NCBI RefSeq assembly: GCF_014203535.1
Contig: NZ_JACHJI010000001.1
Location: 558,001-622,000 of the forward strand
DNA from: Streptomyces griseomycini
GTDB taxonomy: Bacteria > Actinomycetota > Actinomycetes > Streptomycetales > Streptomycetaceae
Direction of reading: 5' to 3'
DNA: 64,000 bases
Shown here: in pieces, positions 9,429 to 17,019 of the stretch
How positions within the stretch are numbered: position 1 is the stretch's first letter
Layout of the letters: every line of letters begins with the position of its first letter
Translations under genes and position numbers: made by a program
Notes under the pieces: generated by a model
Database searches by the model: none
What the model was told of the DNA's origin: nothing
Seen by the model: the letters and a program-made list of their open reading frames with translations, nothing else

Positions 9429-9462
9429 AGGTCTAGACCTAATCATCTTCAGGTCTAGACCA
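9429..9462. promoter_or_regulatory. Two dre (DasR) operators
   Basis: AGGTCTAGACCT (9429-9440) and AGGTCTAGACCA (9451-9462) share the palindromic core GGTCTAGACC, the core of the dre site bound by the GntR-family N-acetylglucosamine regulator DasR. Their centres are 22 bp apart, about two helical turns, so two dimers would bind on one face. They sit upstream of the LPMO gene. Confidence 0.88.
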
Positions 9463-9588
9463 TACCGGTGGATCGGGTGCGGTCAAGAGGGTGCGCGAAG
9501 TGAACCGGCGGGCAGGGGTGTCGACTTCGGGTGCGCGCGGGGTCCGCGAGGAAGGCGCCGGAGCGCACGGCCGCGGCGAGCGCCGCCC

Positions 9589-9912
9589 TCAGCGCACGCT
9601 CGGGCCGAGGCCCTCGAGCGCGTCCGCGCACTCCTCCGGGACCACCATGTCCCAGACGTCCGCGTTCCGGTGCGCCGGAGCCGTGGACGAGTCGAGCGCC
9701 TCCTTCCGCTCACGCTCGACCTCGGCGCGGACCCGTTCGACGTGGTCGGCGATCTCCCGGCAGTCGACGGCGTACGGGCCGGTCGGCGACGGCTCCCCGG
9801 CAGGGGCCTCCGCCGTTCCCGCGGACGGCTCGGCCCGGAGGGCGGCGGTGGCCGCGAGCCCGCCCAGGCACAGCACGGCCCACCCCGCCACGATCCGCCG
9901 GCGGACGCTCAC
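9589..9912 (-). CDS. Small exported protein of unknown function
   Basis: A 107-residue protein with a signal peptide or N-terminal anchor (RRRIVAGWAVLCLGGLAATAAL), a Pro/Ala linker and a charged helical domain, DCREIADHVERVRAEVERERKEAL, that ends in VPEECADALEGLG. I do not recognise a family. It contains two cysteines that could form a disulfide after export. GGAAGGGG lies about 9 nt before the GTG start. It overlaps a short upstream reading frame as GTGA. Confidence 0.6.
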   Translation of the reverse strand: MSVRRRIVAGWAVLCLGGLAATAALRAEPSAGTAEAPAGEPSPTGPYAVDCREIADHVERVRAEVERERKEALDSSTAPAHRNADVWDMVVPEECADALEGLGPSVR

Positions 9913-10118
9913 GCGGCGCCGCCCCTTCCGATCCGCACGAAACCCGCAGCCATGCGGTCAGCGTACGTGCCCCGGACGGTCAAGACGCCGCCCGGGGCGT
10001 GCAGTTGCAGGTCCGCCCCTCCCCTCGTCCGGCCCCGACCGAGCGCGCGCCGCCCCCGGCCGCCGGTGACGTTCCGGAGCGGCACCGGCACCGTGCGCAC
10101 GGCGGGTGTCCCGGGCAT
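9909..10118 (-). CDS. Short hypothetical protein, possibly a gene remnant
   Basis: A 69-codon frame beginning MPGTPAVRTVPVPLRN and ending RGTYADRMAAGFVRIGRGG. Support is limited to a 4-nt GTGA overlap with the next gene and normal GC3; the ribosome site is weak. It is rich in Arg and Gly and I recognise no domain. It may be real and coupled to the exported protein, or non-coding. Confidence 0.3.
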   Translation of the reverse strand: MPGTPAVRTVPVPLRNVTGGRGRRALGRGRTRGGADLQLHAPGGVLTVRGTYADRMAAGFVRIGRGGAA

Positions 10119-10269
10119 GCCTGCAGGACGGACGGGGGGATGTCAAGGCCCGTAATCACGTGGCTGTCCCCCGCCCGCCCTTCTCACGGATGGTCGAGTC
10201 AGTCGATTCGGCGGCCCTCCCGGTCTCGCGGGAACAGCGGGACGAGGGCCCAAGGGAAGGAAAAGGAAG

Positions 10270-10809
10270 ATGAACACGTACAAGCGTTTTCGCAGGACGG
10301 CGATGGCGACCGTGCTGGCCGGGGGTGCCGTCCTCGGGGGATTCACGGCGACGGGCGCGGCCCACGCCTCCGAGGACACCGGCGTCGTCGACGGCAGCGG
10401 CAACACCCACGACGACTGGGGCGACGAGGGAACGCTCAAGAAGGGCGACGAGGGCAGCACGGTCGCCCTGTGGCAGACCGTCCTGATGGCCGACGGCGCC
10501 TACTGGAAGGACAGCGAGGGCACCCTGCAGCAGTTCACCGAGGACGACATCAGCGGAGAATACGACTCGCGCACCGCGTCGGCCACCAAGTACTGGCAGA
10601 TGGGCAAGGGGCTGGACCAGACCGGCAAGGCGAATCCCGACTGCTTCTCGTACGCGGACGACAACCTCGGCACCGTGAACAAGAAGGGCAAGATCGTCTA
10701 CGAGGGCGCCGTCGACGACGTGACCTTCAAGCGGAAGACCGTGGCCGGCTACGACGAGCAGGTCTACTACGTCGACTACGACGACTCGTACGTCCCGGCC
10801 ACGTACTGA
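10270..10809 (+). CDS. Secreted peptidoglycan-binding-like protein
   Basis: A 179-residue exported protein. The signal peptide runs from RRTAMATVLAGG to ATGAAHA. The mature part contains LKKGDEGSTVALWQTVLMADG and YDSRTASATKYWQMGKGL, which follow the PG_binding_1 pattern (xGxxGxxVxxLQxxL, then FDxxTxxAVxxFQ). The C-terminus is very rich in Tyr and Asp. AAGGAAAAGGAAG precedes the ATG, a very strong ribosome site that suggests high expression. It may attach to the wall; no catalytic domain is present. Confidence 0.75.
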   Translation: MNTYKRFRRTAMATVLAGGAVLGGFTATGAAHASEDTGVVDGSGNTHDDWGDEGTLKKGDEGSTVALWQTVLMADGAYWKDSEGTLQQFTEDDISGEYDSRTASATKYWQMGKGLDQTGKANPDCFSYADDNLGTVNKKGKIVYEGAVDDVTFKRKTVAGYDEQVYYVDYDDSYVPATY

Positions 10810-10897
10810 TCACCGTCACGGGCCCGTCGCCGTCGGTGCGTCCGGGCGAGGCCGCGGAAGGACCCGGTCCGGCCGTGCCGTCGGTGCCGGACGTGGC

Positions 10898-10931
10898 GGG
10901 GCCCGGGAGTCGTATCCAGCTCCCGGGCCCC
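10898..10931 (+). terminator. Perfect 12-bp stem-loop terminator
   Basis: GGGGCCCGGGAG and its exact complement enclose a 10-nt loop, 89 nt after the stop of the secreted protein gene. It also lies downstream of the tRNA-like RNA on the minus strand and could terminate both. Confidence 0.75.
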
Positions 10932-10972
10932 TGGGGGTGCCACCCAATTGCGCACGCCGGCGGCGTTTGAGA

Positions 10973-11076
10973 GGACGGATCAGTCATCATGCCGTCGTGT
11001 TCTTCCGTTGAACTACCGCACCAGGCAAAAGGTGCAGACGAGAGTCGAACTCGCATCCGACGGCGTTCGTCCGTCC
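10973..11076 (-). ncRNA. Circularly permuted tRNA-like RNA
   Basis: Read on the minus strand, a full tRNA body is present with its halves in reverse order. First comes the 3' half: stem strand GCCGTCG (11064-11058), GAT, T arm GCGAG-TTCGACT-CTCGT (11054-11038) and acceptor strand CTGCACC (11037-11031). An 8-nt loop TTTTGCCT follows. Then comes the 5' half: GGTGCGG (11022-11016), TA, D arm GTTC-AACGGAA-GAAC (11013-10999), A and CGACGGC (10997-10991). The acceptor pairs over 7 bp and the anticodon-type stem over 7 bp. U8, A14, A15, G18-G19, A21, G53-C61 and the T-loop TTCGACT are canonical. An outer helix GGACGGA/TCCGTCC closes the element. U33 and an anticodon loop are absent, so it is not a decoding tRNA. 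Transcription is not shown. Confidence 0.7.
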
Positions 11077-11279
11077 CCGGTCGAACCGGCGATCGGCGGC
11101 GATGCTGAGACTGGAGCGAGAGTCTGAGATTGAGCGCGGCCCGTTCGGCGGGCCGCTTCTTCAGGCTGGACTTCAGTGTCAGCTTGCGCTCCTCACGCGA
11201 ACCGGTCCTCAATTCCGGCCCGCGCTGTCGCGCACCCCCGCGCTCGCACGCGGGGGCGATCGTGGACGCCACCTGCGGC

Positions 11280-11363
11280 CGGCTCGTCGGACGGCATCAG
11301 ACGGCGCACGTGATCGAGCGCGTCCTGCTCCCATGGGAAGGGGGAAGGACGCTCCTGGAACCA
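11280..11363 (-). pseudogene. Remnant resembling the N-terminus of a PglW-like kinase
   Basis: 28 codons on the minus strand read WFQERPSPFPWEQDALDH then VRRLMPSDEP. This resembles the opening of PglW/NERD-type defence kinases, which begin with a conserved PWExxALxFxRxxLP segment. The similarity ends abruptly and the frame has no kinase domain. The rest of 11077-11513 holds an 8-bp hairpin at 11136-11156 and no other gene I can support. The assignment rests on a short segment recalled from the family. Confidence 0.4.
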
Positions 11364-11513
11364 CTGCTGAGCCGGCCGCGGCGGTCCGGGCCTGGGCACC
11401 GGACGCGAACCTGCTGCCGTCACCGTCCGGCCTCCCCTGTCCGCCTCACGCCTTCATGTGGGAAAACCCCTGGCCGCCCCTATCGCCCCCGGCCGACGGG
11501 CCGGATCCCGCTC

Positions 11514-12422
11514 TCACGAATCGTTCGGGGCAGGGGCGGCGGGCTGCTGCTGGGCGGGAATGAAAGCCGTCGACACGGGGGCCGGTACGGCAACGCGGAA
11601 CAACTCCGCCGCCGACCGTCCTCGCCGACGGTCCGACACCACGACCCCACCGGTCCACTTGCCCGTCACCGTCCGGTACCGGTGCTGCAGCTCACCCACG
11701 CGAGGGCAGTGGCGTTCCCTTATGGCCGCGTAGGCGGGATGACAGTGGGTGTTCCAGGTCAGGTCCTCGGCATAGGTGGCGCAGGCCGCCGGGAAGAGCA
11801 CGGCGGAGACGAGCAGATCGGCGATCTGCAGTCCGATGTGCGAGTCGCTGTGGCCGAAGACGGGGGACTCGGCGACGTGCGGCATCAGATCGCCGCCCGC
11901 CCGGAACTTCCGGGTCGTGACGCAGTGCACGTTGTCGACGTTCTTGCTCTTCGTACGGCTGTCGAGGATCACCACGCCGCGATCTTCACGCGCCGCGAGG
12001 AAGTGTTCGAAGTGGGCACACAGGGAGGCGACCGAAGCGCCGTACATCGCGTCCTCCGCGTTGGCGACGCCGTCCTGCTTGACGCAGATCTTGGCCAGCA
12101 CCCGGCAGCCGTGGCGTTCCAGCATCGTCAGCAGCTTGTCGATCAGACCGTGTGCCAGACGGACCTGGTTGCGGTTGCCGTTGCGCAGGTGGGCCCGGAT
12201 GTCCGAGCCCTTGATCTCGGTACGGATGACCTCGCTCAGCTTGACGGCGTTCCGTAACGTGGGGCGGAACTGCTTCTTCAGAGCGATGAAGTCCCAGGTG
12301 AGGGCGCGCAGTGCGGACTCCTCGACGACGATGCCGCCGATCACCATGACCGGCGGTGCTTCCGGTGCGGAGGGATGAACCGTCTGGCCGTCGCCGGACT
12401 CGTCGACGTAGCACAGGTACAA
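11514..12422 (-). CDS. DUF3800 domain protein
   Basis: A 302-residue protein starting MYLCYVDESGDGQ, where YVDESG is the DUF3800 signature. The domain has an RNase H-like fold with acidic residues at YVDES, VVILDSR and HIGLQIADLLVSA (Asp in the last helix), so nuclease activity is plausible but unproven. The start is TTG 12422 with GGAGGA 4 nt upstream; an in-frame TTG 21 nt earlier lacks a ribosome site. The last 50 residues are Pro/Ala-rich. GC3 is lower than in the flanking genes. It is divergent from the helicase-nuclease gene and upstream of the tRNA-like RNA on the same strand. Confidence 0.85.
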   Translation of the reverse strand: MYLCYVDESGDGQTVHPSAPEAPPVMVIGGIVVEESALRALTWDFIALKKQFRPTLRNAVKLSEVIRTEIKGSDIRAHLRNGNRNQVRLAHGLIDKLLTMLERHGCRVLAKICVKQDGVANAEDAMYGASVASLCAHFEHFLAAREDRGVVILDSRTKSKNVDNVHCVTTRKFRAGGDLMPHVAESPVFGHSDSHIGLQIADLLVSAVLFPAACATYAEDLTWNTHCHPAYAAIRERHCPRVGELQHRYRTVTGKWTGGVVVSDRRRGRSAAELFRVAVPAPVSTAFIPAQQQPAAPAPNDS

Positions 12423-12443
12423 GCTTTCCTCCGCCGGAAACAA

Positions 12444-12531
12444 CTATGGCCGCCCCAGAATCCTGAAGGGCAGCCATAGGGGTTGCTGCGCTGGGCGCAG
12501 CCTTGTTTTGGTTCTGCTCCCAGCCTATGGC
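12444..12531 (-). promoter_or_regulatory. Switch-like leader of the DUF3800 gene
   Basis: In the DUF3800 transcript direction, GCCATAGG (12531-12524) can pair with CCTATGGC (12480-12473). The same second segment can instead pair over 7 bp with GCCATAG (12450-12444), 11 nt before the ribosome site. Inside the first hairpin is a 7-bp stem GCTGCGC/GCGCAGC with a 3-nt loop. Three mutually exclusive segments of this kind are typical of attenuators and riboswitches. The ligand, if any, is unknown. Confidence 0.45.
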
Positions 12532-12729
12532 ACCTTCCCGTAACCACACAACTACACTTCGTCATCCCGGCGCGGGAGCAGTGCCGACGGCCACGGCCTG
12601 CCAGTTGTCACCCTCGAGGCCGGAGCGTGCTGCCGCTCCACGGACTGCGACTTCTCGTCCATCACGGACAGGTGTCAGTGGCTGACCCTAAAGTGACGGT
12701 CGAATGCCAGGAGTGCAGGAGGGGACACA

Positions 12730-15700
12730 GTGGTGTACACGCAGCATCTTTCGGTCCGGGTGCCCTGGCACGACCGAGGCTGGGACGGCCGGGTCTGTGA
12801 TGATCCACTCGGCAACGCCTCCTGCGTGCTCTTGGAGAACATCGGGCGACGGCGGAACGACGAACTCGAAGTGCAGCACGCCGGGAACGCGTTCGAAACG
12901 CTTCCGGAGGGACTGCCCCCGTGCGCCGGGGAGCGTGGCGGGTTCCTGAGCGGCCAGGACCGGGTGCTGCACACCACTCATCCCTACGCCCACAGCCCGG
13001 CGCTCAGGACGCTCCGCAGCGCATCCGTGCCCCTGCCCGCGTGGTCGGTTCACAGCATCCCGTTCCGCTGGCTCAACCGGGAGCTCCTCCACGACGTCAT
13101 GGACCAGCAGCCGGTGGACGGTTACAGCTCGGAGGCGGAGGAACGCGCCATCGCGCAACTGGGCTTCGATCCTCCTTGGGTGGTCCACGGGGACAACCAG
13201 AGGGCGGTCATCGACACGTTCTTCCGTGATGTCGTCGACGGGCAGTCGCTGATCTTCTTCTATCTCAAGCACGCTCCGTTCGAGAACCATCCCCGGCGCA
13301 TGCTCGTCGGAGCAGCCCTGACGGCCTCGGTCACGCTACCCGGACGGTGGCCGTCCGACGGTCCCACCCCGTTCGCCAACCACATGTGGGAGACGGTGGT
13401 GCGGCACACGCTGCGACCGGACGGCAGCGGTGGCATCCTGCTGCCGATGCAGGCGCTGGCCCGGCTCGCGGCCGACGGCACCGATGTCACGGAGGCCTTG
13501 GCCGAAGCACCGGAAAGGCGCTGGGAGTTCTCCTACGGTACCGAGCACGTGCCGGCGGACACGGCGGTGGCCGCACTCCTGGAGCTGAAGCGGGCCGCCG
13601 AGGCGGCGGTGTCTCTCGGCTGCGGTCTGCCGGAGCGCTCCTTCGACTGGCTCGACGAGCAGTTGCGTCACGCCTGGCGACGGCGTGGCACCGCCCCCGG
13701 CCTTCCCGCGGTGCTGAGTCTCCTCCAGGTGCCGCATCCCACGTTCGCGGCACGCGAGGTGGTGAGTTCCGTCGACGAGGGAGAGGACCCCTGGCCTCTC
13801 CTGGAGCGGGCGTTGGGCGGGCACGGTGGTCCTGCCGCGGTCACCTCGCTGGCCACGCCGACGCGCCGGAGGGTGTGGGCGTCACTCGGCCAGCGGAACC
13901 GTCAAGCCATGCGGCTGATGGCTCGTTTCGATCTGACCCCCGAACAGGTACGAAGTGTGTATCACGAGGAAACCGGCATTCCCTTGACGGTCCCCGAACT
14001 GCTCCAGGACCCCTACACGTTGGTGACCTGCACCATCGACGATGCAGACCCCGTTCCTTTCGAAGCCGTCGACCGGGGGTGTTTTCCTGACCGGCAATTG
14101 ACGGAACGGCATCCGCTCCCCGTCTCGGAGCCGCTCACCGAGCCCGACGACCGCCGGCGTCTTGAGGCCGCCATGGCGACCGTGCTACTGCGTGCCCAAC
14201 GTCAAGGGCACACGCTGCTGCCGCTCGAAGAGATGCTGGAAGGGCTGGAAGGGCTCAGCTCCGTCAAACCGATGCGACCGAGCGACGTGGTTCTGGCGGC
14301 CCACAAGCTGCGAGCCGAGGACCTGGACGACAATCTCGACTACAACTGGCCGCAGTTGTGCAGGACGCAGGTCGCCGACGGCACCGCCGCATACAAACTG
14401 CGCTCCGCCCTGTGGCGCAGGCACACCATCCGAGAGGTCGTCGACCAGCTGCGCTCCGCAGCACGGCACACGGCGCCCAGGGATCTCGAGGCCACCCTGG
14501 ACGCCGTGCTCGGTATGCGGGGCGGGGCGGCCGACGAAGCCGACGAAGCCGAGGCACGAGCCCGGCAGGAAAAGACCGCAGCATTGCGGGAGATGTACGA
14601 GAGCCGGTTCACCGTGCTCAACGGGCCGGCGGGCACCGGCAAGACCACGCTGGTCAAGGCGTTGGTGCAGCGACCCGAGGTGATGGCGGACGGTGTACTG
14701 CTGCTCGCTCCGACCGGTAAGGCACGAGTCCAGTTGCAGGACAAGGTGGATCACCCGGCACAGACTCTCGCCCAGTTCCTGAGCAAGTCGGACCGCTATG
14801 ACGCCGACAGCGCCCGGTACCTGATCACTGGCCGACAACCACGCGACCGGCAGTACGGCACCGTGGTCGTCGACGAGGCCTCGATGCTCACCGAGGACAT
14901 GCTCGCCGCGCTCCTGGACGCCATCGAGCCGCGGCAGCGGCTGATCCTCGTGGGGGACCCCCGCCAGCTTCCGCCCATCGGGGCGGGCCGGCCCTTCGTC
15001 GACCTGGAGCGTGCGGCCAGGCAGCGCCACAGCGGCTCGTGGCCGCGGGTCGCCATGGGCTGGGCGGAGCTGACGGTATTGCGTCGCCAACGGGAACGGG
15101 GGCACGCACGCCATGACCTGATGCTTGCCCGCTGGTACAGCGGTGACGAACGCGGACCCGACAGCGACGAGATCTGGCAGCGGCTGCGCCAGGGGCAGGA
15201 CATGCCGACGCTCCGCGCGGTCCCCTGGAACGGCCGCACGGCGGCGCAGGTGGTCGACGACGTATTGCGGGAAGAGTTCGGAGTGGTGGAAGACGCCTAC
15301 GGTCTGAGTTTCGCCACCTCGTACGGCGCCGGAACGACTCGCCGCGGGACAGCTGTCTATCCGGACTTCTTCGACGCGCCCGCACGCTGCGGAGCGTGGC
15401 AGATCCTCAGCCCCGTGCGCGGTACGGCACACGGAACCGTGGAACTCAACCGTCACCTCAAACGGCGCTACCGAGGCGGCTCTCTGGAGAACGCGCTCAA
15501 GGGATCCCGGTACCGCAAGGTGCCCAAGCCGCTGGGCGCGGAACAGATCGTTCTCGGCGACAAGGTCGTCCACACGCGCAACGGGATGCTGCGCGCGTGG
15601 TCCCGGACCGAGGGCCGGGTCGTGAAGGGCTACGTCGCCAACGGCGAGCTCGGCGTGGTGACAGGTGAGCTGAGGGCCCAGCACATGAAGAGGGCACCTC

Positions 15701-16518
15701 GGAGCACCGAAGTGGAGTTCTCCTCCCAGCCCGGACGGCGCTACAAGTACCAGAGTGCGGGCGGTGAGGACGACGTGACCCTGGAACTGGCGTGGGCTCT
15801 CACCGTGCACAAGAGTCAGGGCAGTGAGTTCGACACCGTGATCGTGGTCCTGCCGGCCGGAGCTCGCGGCACCTCGCGCGAGCTTCTGTACACCGCGCTC
15901 ACCCGGCAGACCAAGAGGGTGGTCCTCTGCCACGAAGGCCCGCTCGACGACCTCCTCGAACTGACCCGTGCTACCGGATCCGACACCGCCCGGCGGTTCA
16001 CCGACCTCGTGGTGACACCGGACCCGCGCACGGTGAAGACGCCCAGCGGGGCAAGCGGCGGGCGGGTCGACGCGCGACTCGTCCATGTGGCGGTCAATGG
16101 GGTGATGGTGCGCAGCAAGAACGAGGTCATCGTCGCCGGCATCCTCGAGCAGCTCGCCCCCGACGCGTGGTCGTACGAGGAACCGTTCAAGGGACGGGAC
16201 GGCCGCACGGTGCTGCCGGACTTCACCATCACTCCCCTTTCCGGCCCTCCCATCTTCTGGGAGCACCTCGGCATGCTCGACAACCCGGAGTACGCCAACA
16301 GGTGGCAGCAGCGCCTGAAGTGGTACGCCGAACAGGGGGTGCTGCCTGAGAAGGACGGTGGTGGTCCCCACGGCATCCTGGTCTGGACGAGTGACGAGCA
16401 CGGGGTGAACGAACCGGAGTGGCGGGCACTTGCTCAGCGTGTCGTCGGCGCCGCGTCCATCCGTCGTGCCAGGCCCGCGCCCGTGAAGAAGACAGCTGCG
16501 CCTCCCCATCGCCCGTAG
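12730..16518 (+). CDS. SF1 (RecD/UvrD-type) helicase fused to a PD-(D/E)XK-like nuclease
   Basis: A 1262-residue protein. Residues 1-620 contain an N-terminal VRVPWHDRGWDG segment and helical regions of unknown role. The helicase core follows: Walker A GPAGTGKTT (about 635), Walker B VVVDEASML (about 715), LVGDPRQLPPIG, motif V LTVHKSQGSEFD and motif VI LYTALTRQ. Residues 1120-1210 hold RSKNEVIV, LPDFTI and FWEHLGM, matching the E...D...ExG ligands of a restriction-type nuclease often fused to such helicases. AGGAGG is 7 nt before the GTG. Codon use is less GC-biased than in flanking genes. It probably acts on foreign or damaged DNA. Confidence 0.88.
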   Translation: MVYTQHLSVRVPWHDRGWDGRVCDDPLGNASCVLLENIGRRRNDELEVQHAGNAFETLPEGLPPCAGERGGFLSGQDRVLHTTHPYAHSPALRTLRSASVPLPAWSVHSIPFRWLNRELLHDVMDQQPVDGYSSEAEERAIAQLGFDPPWVVHGDNQRAVIDTFFRDVVDGQSLIFFYLKHAPFENHPRRMLVGAALTASVTLPGRWPSDGPTPFANHMWETVVRHTLRPDGSGGILLPMQALARLAADGTDVTEALAEAPERRWEFSYGTEHVPADTAVAALLELKRAAEAAVSLGCGLPERSFDWLDEQLRHAWRRRGTAPGLPAVLSLLQVPHPTFAAREVVSSVDEGEDPWPLLERALGGHGGPAAVTSLATPTRRRVWASLGQRNRQAMRLMARFDLTPEQVRSVYHEETGIPLTVPELLQDPYTLVTCTIDDADPVPFEAVDRGCFPDRQLTERHPLPVSEPLTEPDDRRRLEAAMATVLLRAQRQGHTLLPLEEMLEGLEGLSSVKPMRPSDVVLAAHKLRAEDLDDNLDYNWPQLCRTQVADGTAAYKLRSALWRRHTIREVVDQLRSAARHTAPRDLEATLDAVLGMRGGAADEADEAEARARQEKTAALREMYESRFTVLNGPAGTGKTTLVKALVQRPEVMADGVLLLAPTGKARVQLQDKVDHPAQTLAQFLSKSDRYDADSARYLITGRQPRDRQYGTVVVDEASMLTEDMLAALLDAIEPRQRLILVGDPRQLPPIGAGRPFVDLERAARQRHSGSWPRVAMGWAELTVLRRQRERGHARHDLMLARWYSGDERGPDSDEIWQRLRQGQDMPTLRAVPWNGRTAAQVVDDVLREEFGVVEDAYGLSFATSYGAGTTRRGTAVYPDFFDAPARCGAWQILSPVRGTAHGTVELNRHLKRRYRGGSLENALKGSRYRKVPKPLGAEQIVLGDKVVHTRNGMLRAWSRTEGRVVKGYVANGELGVVTGELRAQHMKRAPRSTEVEFSSQPGRRYKYQSAGGEDDVTLELAWALTVHKSQGSEFDTVIVVLPAGARGTSRELLYTALTRQTKRVVLCHEGPLDDLLELTRATGSDTARRFTDLVVTPDPRTVKTPSGASGGRVDARLVHVAVNGVMVRSKNEVIVAGILEQLAPDAWSYEEPFKGRDGRTVLPDFTITPLSGPPIFWEHLGMLDNPEYANRWQQRLKWYAEQGVLPEKDGGGPHGILVWTSDEHGVNEPEWRALAQRVVGAASIRRARPAPVKKTAAPPHRP

Positions 16519-16567
16519 CACGAGGGTCGACGCCGGGCGCCCCCTGTTTCCCCGCTCCGCACCAGGA

Positions 16568-16602
16568 GCCGCCCTTCTCCTGTCGGAGCGGAAGAGGGCG
16601 GC
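16568..16602 (-). terminator. Terminator of rnpB
   Basis: An 8-bp stem (arms 16568-16575 and 16595-16602, AGGGCGGC on the right) begins at the 3' end of the RNase P RNA. It also lies between rnpB and the converging helicase gene. Confidence 0.65.
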
Positions 16603-17019
16603 AGACGAGTCGGGCTGTACGCCGGGTTCTGTTCCCGGGGTTCCTCGCGGAGCCCCGGGCGACGGCCATCCATCTAGGACCGGTGTTGCCACCGGCCTCG
16701 TGCGGTCTACCCGCGGACTCGGGCGGGCAGCCCTCGAACGTCCGCGCAGAGACGCCTTCTCTTCCGAGGAGGCGTCTCCTCTTGACCTTGCTCCGGGTGG
16801 GGTTTACCTAGCCGCCTGAGTCACCTCAGGCGCTGGTGGTCTCTTACACCACCGTTTCACCCTTACCGGGGGCCGGAGCCCCCGGCGGTCTGCTTTCTGT
16901 GGCACTGTCCCGCGGGTCACCCCGGGTGGCTGTTGGCCACCACCCTGCCCTGTGGAGCCCGGACGTTCCTCGGGAAGCCCCCTAGGGGGACTCCACGCGG
17001 CCGTCCGCCCGGCTCGTCT
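16603..17019 (-). ncRNA. rnpB: RNase P RNA, bacterial class A
   Basis: The catalytic RNA that removes 5' leaders from pre-tRNAs. On the minus strand the 5' region CAGACGAGCCGGGC pairs with the 3' region GCCCGACTCGTCTG to form helix P1. GAGGAACGTCCGGGCTCCAC near the 5' end and ACAGTGCCACAGAAA are the universal CR I and CR II/III core sequences. The length of about 417 nt fits Streptomyces. The 5' end overlaps the last 38 nt of the EamA transporter gene. End points are inferred from P1 pairing. Confidence 0.95.

Noticed and set aside
10973..11076. Ordinary tRNA gene or tRNA-derived attachment site
   Set aside because: The T arm precedes the D arm, there is no anticodon loop and no CCA-side 3' end in normal order. 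No integrase gene or second tRNA fragment that would mark an integrated element is nearby.
10973..11110. Permuted tmRNA with a tag reading frame
   Set aside because: The D arm has a real 4-bp stem and G18G19, unlike tmRNA, and no short Ala-rich tag frame or pseudoknot series is evident. A weak ATG-ATG sequence in the internal loop is not enough.
14185..16692. 835-codon open frame antisense to the helicase-nuclease gene
   Set aside because: It mirrors the true gene in a high-GC sequence, has no family motifs, and the plus-strand frame carries complete helicase motifs. The same applies to other long antisense frames, e.g. 306-2525, 8728-10155 and 46494-48110.
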